Source: Lingula anatina (taxonomy: Eukaryota; Brachiopoda; Lingulata; Lingulida; Lingulidae). Taken from it: 64,000 nt of DNA. The stretch covers positions 409,379 to 473,378 of the forward strand of contig NW_019775136.1 of NCBI RefSeq assembly GCF_001039355.2, given 5' to 3'. This document shows, in pieces, positions 14,790-26,700 of the stretch. The notes below the pieces were generated by a model. That model had not been told where the DNA came from. It worked only from the letters and a program-made list of their open reading frames with translations, and searched no databases. A program made the translations under genes and the position numbers. Position 1 is the stretch's first letter. Every line of letters begins with the position of its first letter.

Positions 14790-17700
14790 CAGCTTAGGAA
14801 ACAAACATTTAAGATAATCATTCAAAAACATACTGAAAACTGATGCCATTAATGACAGTTACATGTACCTGGCAATACTTTTTCTTTTCATTTTGGTTAT
14901 ATAGTTTGTATCCATTTTTGATTGATAAGCAATGCTCCAGCTGCTTAATAGATAACAAGTAGCATCCTCATGCATATATTCTACCAGTAAACAATTCTGA
15001 AGAGCTCCAATAAGCATGCTGTCTTATACAGGCCTATCCAACTACCACACTCGGCACCGAATGATCCTGAATTCACCAGTATATCGGACCACACTACCCG
15101 TTTTCAAGGTGTGTGTCAGTATACATGCTTCGTAGTATCAGATGTACATGACACCAGTCTTGCCTTGTACGCCATGTGACAGTGATGATTCTCAGCGGGG
15201 TTAGAAAGTAGTGCATCTCATCTCAAAATTTGTTCCGGGGTATATTGTGAAATGCGTACTGACACCTTGAAACCAGGTAGTTTGGCCCGATATACTGGTA
15301 AATTCAGGATCATTCGGTGCCAGGTCTGGTAGTTGGGTATAGGCCTGTTACAGCACATTCAGAACAAGTTGATCCGTGGACTAACAGATCTGTGGACCAA
15401 ATAATATGGCCAACCCCACTAAAAAACAGTGCCACTAATTCCCTGATGGTCTCTCTTCCTCCACAAGTGCCATCACTGTAGGGGCCAATTAAAACTCAGA
15501 GCCAAGATTTAATCTGTTTAATGGCACATGTGAAGATGCGTGGGGAGACCATCAGGCAATTAATACTTTCATTTTAGTTGGGTCGACCATATTTAGTCAG
15601 CGCATCAGTTAGTCTGTGGATCATCTGTTGTGATGCAATCTTATAATTAATCGTTGAGTATCAGTCACTAATCAGCTGACATAATTAACTTCAAGTCTAT
15701 TCAGCAAATGGAAAGCTGTTGTAATGTGAACAGATATCACAACCTATAAAAATAAATGTACTGAAGTATTCATCACACATTAATTATCTGACCTCCACAT
15801 TAATTATCTGACCTCCACATTAATTATCTGAACTCTACAGCCAGTAATGCAGTATGCAACACAATATTTTATGCTATCTCATACAAGAGGAAATGTGGTA
15901 ATACACCTATACCCCTGTTCCTATTTAAGGCAGTAATTTGACCCTGATATATTAGTGTAATACTCAATAGGAATGACCTACATAATTTGATGTTTAAAAT
16001 TAAATTTGTTCATGAAAACCTAGAGGTATCTTATTAGTATAAATACCCCCTCAAATGCAGGGGAGGATCAGTTGTAATCGGTGGCACTAGAAGAGGGATT
16101 GGCTCTAATAAAGCTCAGTAACACCACTGCTGTCTTGTTGTTGTTGCTGGTAATCCCTGCTTGTGACACATGCAGACAACACAGTTACAATAACAGTTCA
16201 AGTAATAGACATATACACCAGCATAGTAGTAAGCACAGCAGTGAATATGTTACATACAGCATATATGTATGCTTTTGACAGTGGTGTGTAATGTATATAG
16301 TGTATCTGGTGGATCGATAAAAAAAGATGTTACTAATTTCAAAGTGCAGTAGCTTCAACAGTTCACAAGCTTTTAAATCAAAATTTTTTCTGAATTTTTG
16401 ATATTGGTCAATCGCGATAATTTGACAGGAGTCAAAACTGCCAGGCAGTGACACCTGTCAGAAGTCACACAGGCTGGCATGGCTTTTTTGACATAAAGAT
16501 TTTAATTTTTGTACATGTCAAAAACAAGAAAGTCAAAGAGTCATGAATTATCCAGCATTTATTAAAAACACAATTTTTCTAAAATATTCTGAATTTCATA
16601 GCAATATCTTCAAAACTGATCAAGTTACTGAACTTAAAAAATTAAAAACATTTTAAAAAAAGAACACTCTTTCTAAAAAAAAACAAAAAAAACTAATAAT
16701 AACTATTACATTTCCTGAAATCAATTTTTCCATAGAAAAAAATGCCTACCTTATAAGCTGAAGTAGTAGGAATTTCAACAGACCCAGTTTTCCATTGGTT
16801 GTGAGATTCGGTAACCCCTGGGTGTGTCCATACCGGCCCATACAGTGTGCTGTCACCCACCTTCATGTAAAACACCTTCAGATGACCTAGACCATCTCCA
16901 TAGGCATGATACCAAAAACTCACTCTTCCAGTGCAGCCACTAGGGTTATTCAGGTAGGGTGTGGCCAAACGAGCTTTATCAGAATCGCTCTGGAATAACC
17001 AAGGTTAATAACTAACATATTTTTTTCATAAAATCATTCTCTCTAACAGAGGCTGGCCATCTGAGTGATAAGTTAATGTCAATTTCATACCTATATTTTT
17101 GCTCAACCTCTGTCATTTTTGAACAGATGAAGCAGTTACTTCGTTTTATCTTTGTGCAGCCATTGTGTAGGTAGGTACTAAACACCCATTATGTCATCTG
17201 TCTTTGCTTATCTGTCTGCCAAACAACTGAGATGTGTTATGTTGTAAGGAGGCATTTAAGATCAAAATAATTTTTACTATTAGATTAGTAAATCTAATTT
17301 TACTGATAATAATTCTGGCAGAAGACTGTTAAAATTGGAAGATGGATCAACAAAGATAATTTGTAGGACTGTCAGAAAATATTTGGTTCCACCCCAGAGG
17401 TACACTGTATCATTTTCATTCCATCACTTTCACCCTTACCATAAAATCATCAGATGCCTCAATGTACATGTAGTGTCCTGACCCACTGGTGTGGTCTGCA
17501 CTGGCACCCGTACTTGATGACAAAGTGCTTCCTGTTTTTCTGATCCAGTCCACATCATCATCTGTTTGGTCAATCATGCCACATTTATCAGCATCAAATG
17601 AACAGCTCCAGGCTGAAGAGCAAAATTTTTACCTCTTGGAAATATTCAATTGTCCTTTGAGTTAAAACCATTTTTTAATTTACTACATGTACTCTAGTGC

Positions 17701-20700
17701 TGTTTTAACAAAAATATTCTTTTATTGGAAAATGTGAATGTGACAGCCAATATAATTAGTGTCAAATTGATATTAAAAAGGGCAATTGAATAGAAAGTTC
17801 AGGAAACACATGTACAGTATGTACATCTGAATAATATGGAAAAAGTAACAAAATTAACATGACACTGCAAAGTTTTTTTTAAAGTGACATTCCAGTATTT
17901 ATGAAAAAATGGTTTAAAACAATATGTTAGAAATAATAATGTGAAAAACTAAACCTCATTTTGAATTTACCCTAAATTGAAAACAACATTTAAGCATGTT
18001 GAAAGCCAAAATACAGCAGTTTCCACTTTTCAAACATTCTAGTTTCAGTGGTGCAATTGCTTGGGTGTAATGTACAAATTAATAAAGCTTAGACCCCATT
18101 CCCAGAGATTAGATCGATCCAACTAGATCGACATAACTCCCTGGGGGTTCACACTAAATAGCTGTCAGCTGAGCGGGCACGAAAGTTAATTACCCCCTTA
18201 CAGCTGGTAGTAGGCGGGCAGTTATTTAAGCCGGATTATCTGACAGTAATCTATTGAGACTTCCCACGGGGATAGATCAATCTAAAATCTATGGGAATGT
18301 GCCCTTAAAGTCACAAACACACAAAATATAACAACTAAATAAAAATCATAGCTGGGCCCATTTTCTAAACTGACCTGTATTTAAGCCTGACAGCAAGTAT
18401 CTGTAAGTGATAATTAGTATCCCTCTGTTTATTTCTTTTCAAAACTATTCAAACATATTTGACTCGATCAACAACTTACGTAAATTTAAAGGACAATCCT
18501 CTGATACGGTCACATCATCAATGCCATAATCTCCTGTGTAACTACTGCCACAGGTCACTTCAAATACAAACTGAAACAAATACATTTTTTGGACCTGAGT
18601 GTATGAAATTCCAGTTTGGTTTTCTTTTTATTTTACAGGGATCTGTATAAAAAAAGATATTTCAGCAATCTATAAAATGTAAACCCAAAATATTTTGCAA
18701 AAAGACATTATAACTAGATCAGCAGTCTATGTGGCCATTCAGAGTGGGTTAGTGTGCACTAGATAGTTTAATGCCAGTTGGATTGATTTGTCTCTGCAGG
18801 GAATCTCGCTGTAATCAGCTCAGTGAACTCAGTGTAATCAGCTCAATTGCCTGGCATGCCCCCTTCAAGAAGCTAGGGGGTAATTAACATTTGTGGGTAA
18901 AAACAGAGCTTCCCCCTCTCCCCTGCTCCAAATAGTTACTTATCCCTTGCTTCACGAGAGGGTGTGTCAGATAAATGAGCTGATTACATTAAGTGCACTT
19001 CAGCTAGAATACCCACAGAGATAGATCCTGCTGGTGCGATAACTTTAACTCTGAATGCAGCCTTAGTGACTATTGCCCCTCTAATTTATAACAGCATGGT
19101 CATGTCATGCTGCAATAAATCCTTGTTCCTAATCAACCACAAAAACATACCTGGAAGGGTTGGTTGCTTGAAAATTGAACTGTCATCTCCTTCCAGCTGT
19201 TTGATGAAGGGGAGTTGACATGGCTCCATAATGGCCCCTGTAATGTGCTGTCTCCCACTAGAAGATACTTGACATCAAGTCTGCCCAGGTTGGAACCATA
19301 CGCATGGTACCAAAAATTCAGCACAAATGAGCAGCTGCCTTGACCACTGGAGATAACTGGTGTCAGAAGTCTGTCAATGTCCCCAGATTGCTGAAAAAAT
19401 TTATATATCATGACATCACACACACATACACACACACACACACACATATATATGATAACTTTTATTCTGAACACAGTCTATTGCCCCCCCTCTCTAGAAA
19501 TGAAACTTTTTACAAGTGAAAACCTCTAAGTCAAGTCATATATCATTTGTTTAAATAATAAAAGTTTACTCAAAAAGGTTATAAATAAAAATAACATCAC
19601 TTTATTCATGTGGCACTTTGATGGACAACATGAAAAATGTATAATCACTATTAGTGAGTCCCAGGTTTAAAGCAATAATAACTCTTCATTTCGGCCAAAA
19701 AATGAATTTTCCTGGAGTAAACAACAATTTTCCCATACTTACCAATGATTAATGAATCCATTTTTACATTCAAAGTTAGTCCCTGGTTTTTTTCTAAAAA
19801 GTTTGGTTTTTTGTTAAAATCTCTTAAGAGATTTTAACAGAGTATAGCCATCAATGGAGGTCACGTGGTCTTAAGACAAGCTCAGATATCAGAATAATAG
19901 CTATAACTGCCTTTTTTGTGGTAAAACAGAATATATTATATTTCTATGAGTTATTCACAATGTTTTTATTGTGAAATATAGATCTCATACGAAGAGTTAT
20001 TATCCCTTTAACCTACATTTCAGAACATTTACATGTACCCAGAAGGCATAGTTGCTTTGGATCAACGTTGAAAACAGGTTGATACATTGAATTGCCGTTG
20101 ATCTACCTAAATTCAATGTAAAATCAACGTTGATCCGGCCACGTCGAAACACCNCTTTTCATGCAAGAATGTTGTCTAACAACTGGGGTTCTTTGACATT
20201 GATACAACGTTGTTATCTGAGGTTGAGTCAACTTTCAAATCCAATGTTTATCCAACGTCTTATCAACGTTATGGTTCAATGTTGTTTCAATGTTAAACAA
20301 CATATTTTGCCCGCTGGGTAGTTGTGTCACATAGAATAAAATTACATAAACTGCAATTTCAATCAGAGTCATAACTCAACAATCTTTTGAAGACTCACTT
20401 TATTTGAAGTTTCTGCATAATAATAGTATCCACTGCCTGAAGTGTGGTCACTGGAAGGACCTGTGTAACCACTCGGGGTGCTGCCCTTGAACAAGTTCCA
20501 CATGTGGTTGACACTGCTTGTGTCAACATCAGTAATGAAACCACAGCTGCCACTGTCAAAATTGCAGGACAAACTTGTGACAGCTGAAAAACATTTTATT
20601 AATAATTTATTTCAGTACAAGTGCATTTTAAAATGCCTTTGACCTAGCTAGCAAATAAACTATTTATTCATATATGGAAACAATATATTATTTTGCCTCC

Positions 20701-23700
20701 AGAAGGCAAGATAAAACCTCTGTTTAAAAAAATTTTGTCCAACATAGAGAAGTATACTAAAAAAATTAATGAAAATAAAATCAATACTTCTGATAAAGAC
20801 ATCAATCAGTGTTTCTGTTATTTTAAACATAAGAGCCATAATATTTATTTAACTGAAATTAAACTTATGATATGGCACTTCCAGGCCACCATACTTACCC
20901 AGTACCGTGTACCTATATCAAATTTGAACCCAGAGCAAACATTTTTATTCTTCAGATCACCCCCCCCCCCCAGTCCCCCAGCTACGGGACCGACAAACTG
21001 TATGACTACTGTATTATAAGTATTATTATTGTCAGCGGGCACAAAAGAAATGGCAAGTGCGTCTCGCTTTCAGGTTAAGTATTGGGTTCAATTGACGATA
21101 GCCATCGAAGACACAACAACTGACAAAGGGACGAGGCATGCAGCATCTGTTTCACTGGCTTGAAAATTTGCCGAGTCTTGCTGACGATATGGTCAAACAA
21201 TCGGAAAAAAAATGGTCGAACAATCGGAAGAAAAAATTCTGTCACATAATTTTGACGTTTGGTCTAAATGATTGCGCCCAGAGAAGATAATTAATTTTTT
21301 AACTGTTTGGCACATTACCGTAACAAAACCTGCCAGAACTTTTCATACTGGTAAATTGACAATTTTTATGTTTGCACCATCAAGTCTGCACTTGCAGTCA
21401 CAAACCCAAGACTGGAGATCACAAGGGCTATTTCCTTTAAATAAGGCCTTGGAGAGATCACTGTTAGAGCGTAGCCTAGACGGTTCTGTTTTGCCCTTTA
21501 TTGGTTTGCTAGTTAACACCCTAACGCAAAAAGTTCATGGTTATGGAAGGACTTTCATAAAATGTTCAGGATAGGCCATAAATTGGCTAACTTGGAATCA
21601 ATTTGTTTTAGCCACTTATCTATTGATTAACTATTTAATAAATTGAAATGAGAAATGACTTGCCTTGGTGGAGGTCTACTTTGTCTTAATACTGCTTTCT
21701 AGTATTACTCTAATTTTTTTTAGCCATGATAAGTGTTTACTCACCGGCAGGACATTCTTCTTGAGTAATTACAATATCATCAAAAGCTCCATCTCCGTAT
21801 GGATAACTGGAACTGTCAAACTCTAGCCACCACCCAATCTAAAAATTACAGATAGTTTGAGTTATAATAATAGAAAGATACATTCTACATTTTCTTAAAA
21901 ACACGTTACTATGGCAGTTTTTTAAATCTTTTTCTGTAAGTATGCAATGACAACCCTACTGATAACTACACTTTCAGTAAAAGTGAGATTATTTCTGCGT
22001 TTTGCAGCAGCAAGCTACCGGAATTGTTCATAAGTGCAAAATCAGTTAATGTTTTTTTAGATTAAGATCCAGTGTGTCCCTTGCCCCCTTTGCCCCCAGT
22101 GACCAATAAAATGTTAAAAATATCCTGGTGAAGACTTTAAAGAAGCAAAGCTGAATTTTTCTGTGGAAAACTCATGACCTAAAAGTCCTGAACCATTAGT
22201 GTGATTGGAAAACTGTTTTTGAATCACTGGACATGAGCAAATCTAAAAATGTGCACGAGAGGTCATTTTTTAAATAAAGAATACATTGCTATTTCTGTCA
22301 ATACAGTCATTTCAAGCAAAACAATCAATAAAAAGAACCAAAACCGACCAAAACAAACCCATCAGAATTTTTTAAAAAACATATCCCCTACCGATAGCAA
22401 AACTTTCGCATATGTTCTATTAGGTCCAACCCTTTTGCTTGTTGAATACACGCCGGCGAATATAGCAGACCATATTTATTTATTTTTTCAAAACGGCAAT
22501 ATGACTACATTGATTGGGTTGCACTGCATTCAGTCTCCTCAAAAACAACTGGACTACTCAGTTTCTGTGTAACTTAATGTTAATACTGTGTAACTAAATG
22601 TTAATATACATGTACTCCCCCACCAAATAAAAGTGTCACTCCTAATGCAATGCGTAGAGTGACACAGAAAATCATCTCATAGACGAATGTTTTTTACTCA
22701 ACTTCTAAAATGATTTTCTCACAAAATTTTACGGATTGTAGGCCTACAACCAATAAATAAGCTAGCCATAGTAAAAAGTACCAAAGTCACATTTTAGTAT
22801 TTATTACTGTATCCTCTGGGTTGGAGGACGCACCTGAGGTGTCTGTGCGTCGAATCAAAATTTTAGGTAGCGTTTGCAAAGTGATGGCGTTCCACATGCA
22901 AGCACCCCGCACACGGTGAGCAATTGGCGCGCGCCACTTGCGCTGCGCTAGATGCTCGGGCTCCTCAGCTCCCCGCAAACGATGCGCTCTTTCAGGCCTA
23001 CCCAACTACCAGACTCGGCACCTACGGATCCAGAATAAACCGGTATATCAGACCACACTACCCGTTTTCAAGGTGTGTGTCAGATCGCATTACAGAGTAT
23101 CATAACCCATCACAAATTTTGTAAGCCTACCTGTCATCCGGGTATCGCGCCTCGTTTTCGTCAAGTAGGAGTCGTATGAATACAACAACATGGAAATCGG
23201 CAATCCTCGGCTCATTCCGCAAGGTCCATACTATTGTCGAGTGCGGAGACATTGGAGTAGTTCCGAGTGACAACATTGCGACAGACGACTCACTGAATCT
23301 TGTCGAGAAAATATTTAACCCCCGACAGAATATGCTTCCGCTATCAAAATTAGNNNNNNNNNNNNCTATCACATCGCGCACCAGGCAAAATCGGTGTGGT
23401 GGCTGATACTCTGTAATGCGATCTGACACACACCTTGAAAACGGGTAGTGTGGTCTGATATACCGGTTTATTCTGGATCCGTAGGTGCCGAGTCTGGTAG
23501 TTGGTTAGGCCTGTCTTTGCTCAGCAGAGATGCCTCCCGGCCTGCCCCTATCGGACGCACCGCGAACTGTGGGATCATGTGATTAGTTATAGTTAGTCTG
23601 ATTGATTAACGTGGTCACCATTTGCCATTACTTTCAGAAAAAAAATAAATATGTAATGTTTCCTTAATCACATGATCCCACAGTTTGCGATGCGTCCGAT

Positions 23701-26700
23701 AGGGGCAGGCGGGGAGGCATCTCTGCTGAGCAAAGAGCGCATCGTTTGCGGGGAGCTGAGGAGACCGAGCATCTAGCGCAGCGCAAGTGGCGCGCGCCAA
23801 TTGCTCACAATTTTCTGATCATTGGGAAGTCTGGATCTGGTTCACACATGACCACCCTACTGTTGCATTGGCTGTACATTTTTGTACCTGGCATGGAGTA
23901 GCATTATCATGCTGTTTTGTCTTTTTTTTTTTCGTTATACTATTACTTTTTTTATCTTTTTTGGGGGGTGGGGTGGTGGTGGTGGTGGGGGTGGTGGGGG
24001 TGAGGGTGGAAGGGTACCTTAATAGGTAAGGCAAGAGCAAAGCATGTATCCGCTGTGACCTCCCTTTGGCCCACCATTATTATCTACGCAAAAAAACGTA
24101 CTCACACAGATACCCAGAAAGTGCATCCCGGAACATTACCTTGAAATCGGCAGTAGCATTGAAAATCGCTTCAAACATAATCCATTCGTCTCTCGATATC
24201 TTCCACAAATATAATATATTCCTTTTTGACCCATCCATGTTGACATAAGCTCCCATATCTGTAATATCATTGTAATACACTGTATGTGTGTGGTACCAAA
24301 ATTGTACCTTGACCACAGAACACGAGTGAGCAACGGTCAACAATGGGGTTTCAAAAGCTGACATATCGTCGCTACCCTGAAACACGTAAAATGTATCATT
24401 TTGTTTAAAGAAACACCAGCATTTTCAAAAGCGATTATTAAATGGTGATAAGGCGAAGCAGTATCAGAAATGTTACAGTCGAAATTCAAATCTAATATGT
24501 TACAAAAAGCTCATCTGTCTAACTGTAAGAGATTATTCAATAGCAATGGGGGCAATTTTGCATCGAAATCCAACTATACTTCTATATCAAATGAAATTTC
24601 AGACACAACAATTACTGAATGAAGGTAAAATCATTGATAAAGCTAAACAGAATGTTCATTGTTAATGTGATGAATGTTGCAGATGGACACATGCACACTC
24701 CTCTTACCGCATTGCTGCTTTCAAAATAGTAGTAGTATCCTAACGCGGTCCCAAGTGTATGATCCACACTGGGTCCAGTTCCCGGTGTCGGCGTGCTTCC
24801 TCTCCAACGAACCCAGTAATCGCCATCGTCATCGGTGGCGTCTGACAGATTGCAGATGTCTGTCTCAAAGTCGCAAGTAAAAGCTGTTGGAAATGTTTAA
24901 GGAAAAAATGTAAGCGTGGTGAGTAATTAAGGGCTCATTCCCAATAAATCTATCGGTCTAAGTAAGTCGATCCAACTCCGTTGGGACTCTCGCTGAATGC
25001 AATCAGCTTAACAGATAAACATACCTCCTCTTAGTTCCAACGTACTCGTTCTACTCAACACCAGGAGAAGATATGTCAATTTGTTTGTTTGTCCCGCGGA
25101 GTTGTATCGATATACATAGACCGATATATTGTTTGGGAATGAGCTCAAACTTCGCAGTTAAAGATGAAAGCGTGAAATGTTAGAAATTTTCTGCCCTTAT
25201 AATTATAGTTGAGTCATTTCACAGAAAAGTGAACGTTTGGTGTACACAAAGTTTGGGTAATACTTGTTCAATTATTACATGTCCCGTTTTGGTCGCTGTT
25301 TTATACTATAATGCCCACCAATATGGAAAATTTTAGTTATGCTAATATTACACGAAATGTGTGCGTCACTGACGTGGCCTAATGTTAACTTGACCAATAA
25401 GAAAATGTTTCGGAGTTTCAAGCCGCTTTGATCTTCGACGAATAAGACTGGGTTTCCATACTTAGATCCATCCATCTATCTGGATCGACCTACCTCCCTG
25501 GGGGTTCACGCTAAATTGCTATCAGCTCAAGAGGCTTAAATGTCTGTCACGCCTACCGAATCAGCTAGGGGTAAAGATAATTACCCCCTAACAGTTTTAC
25601 AAGGCGTGACAGACGTTTAAGCCAGTTAGTTTGATAGCAATTTAGTGAGACTCTCCAGGGAGATAGATCGATCCAAATATATGTGGGGATGATCCCTAAA
25701 ACGCTGTTTTAATCCAAACCTTAATGGAATAAACTAAAAGCTGCGTTCTTTGGCCAATGGGACACCATGATCACCGGGAGGCCCACTCTAAAAACCTACT
25801 TGTTTTGCCAAATTACTGTCAACCTATGTAAACAAAATTATACTCATCTTCTTTGAAACATCAAAAAAATTATTAGTTCCGCCAATGTGTTGATTCTTAT
25901 CACGATGATTAAAAAGCATTTGTATCATATAACTTCTCTCATCTATGCTATGCTTTGCGTCATGGCTAATACTACGTAACGTATGTTCCCCATGATATAA
26001 TGGTCAGAAAGTTTTTGCTTGCCCAAGTACTTGGTGCAATTAGAAATACGGGGTTTCCTGTTGCTAACTGAAAAATGTATTGTGATCCCATGATAGTGTG
26101 ATACAATATTTAGACCACGAATGGCAAATATTTAATTGTATGCTTATTTTATTGCCATTGGGTGTATCCCCCCTCTTTTTTAATATTCAGTGACAAGCAA
26201 ACTAAAGTCGCTAAAAAAAAACTAACTGCTCTATTCAGATTATCATATTTTTTGTCACAATGCGATATTTAAAACTGCTACGGAGATTCCCATGTTCTGT
26301 CTTAAAATTGTTAAGGTCTGCACAAGGAAAAGAACGACACGAATCCATGTTGTAACACGAACAGAATACATTTTACTAAACAATATTAATTATACATGGT
26401 ACAATAAAGGTCTATTAATGAAGAGCTTCAATCCAACCTTCCCCTTTTTTCAGTATTGCTTTTCAGAGTTTTTTATGTTTAACTTCATCTATTAAAATGG
26501 ATGTCAGAACAATTATAAACTGATTGGATAACATGAAATTACTTGAAAGCATTTGGACACACACATGGACTCTTTATAATGTATCTTAAAAGATTACCAG
26601 GCTTAAAACAACAGCAGTAAAATTTGAACTTCTAAGGTGTGAAACATATGTAAAGGTACTTACACATTCTAAATTCTAATTTGTGAATTTTGCCATTAGT

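Larger units (their letters stand above)
21839..24139. other. Intron of gene A MAM 1: mostly mobile DNA
   Basis: Holds the hairpin and nested element (22917-23808) and a G-rich run (about 23961-24010). The part at 21840-22900 shows no gene or recognised repeat; open frames there are short and composition-driven. Confidence 0.6.

Noticed and set aside
14637-14849. Minus-strand frame full of alternating Tyr-Ile
   Set aside because: Translation of a (TA)n microsatellite.
15777-15836. Regular short repeats that could suggest a CRISPR array
   Set aside because: Only three directly adjoining 20-bp units without spacers in a eukaryotic intron; a simple tandem repeat.
21272-21574. 100-codon + strand frame inside a gene A intron
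   Set aside because: No domain, no conserved motif, orientation opposite to the gene; looks like chance.
23127-23429. Open frames on both strands in the centre of the nested element
   Set aside because: They cross an assembly gap and match nothing I recognise; noted as unknown cargo rather than a gene.
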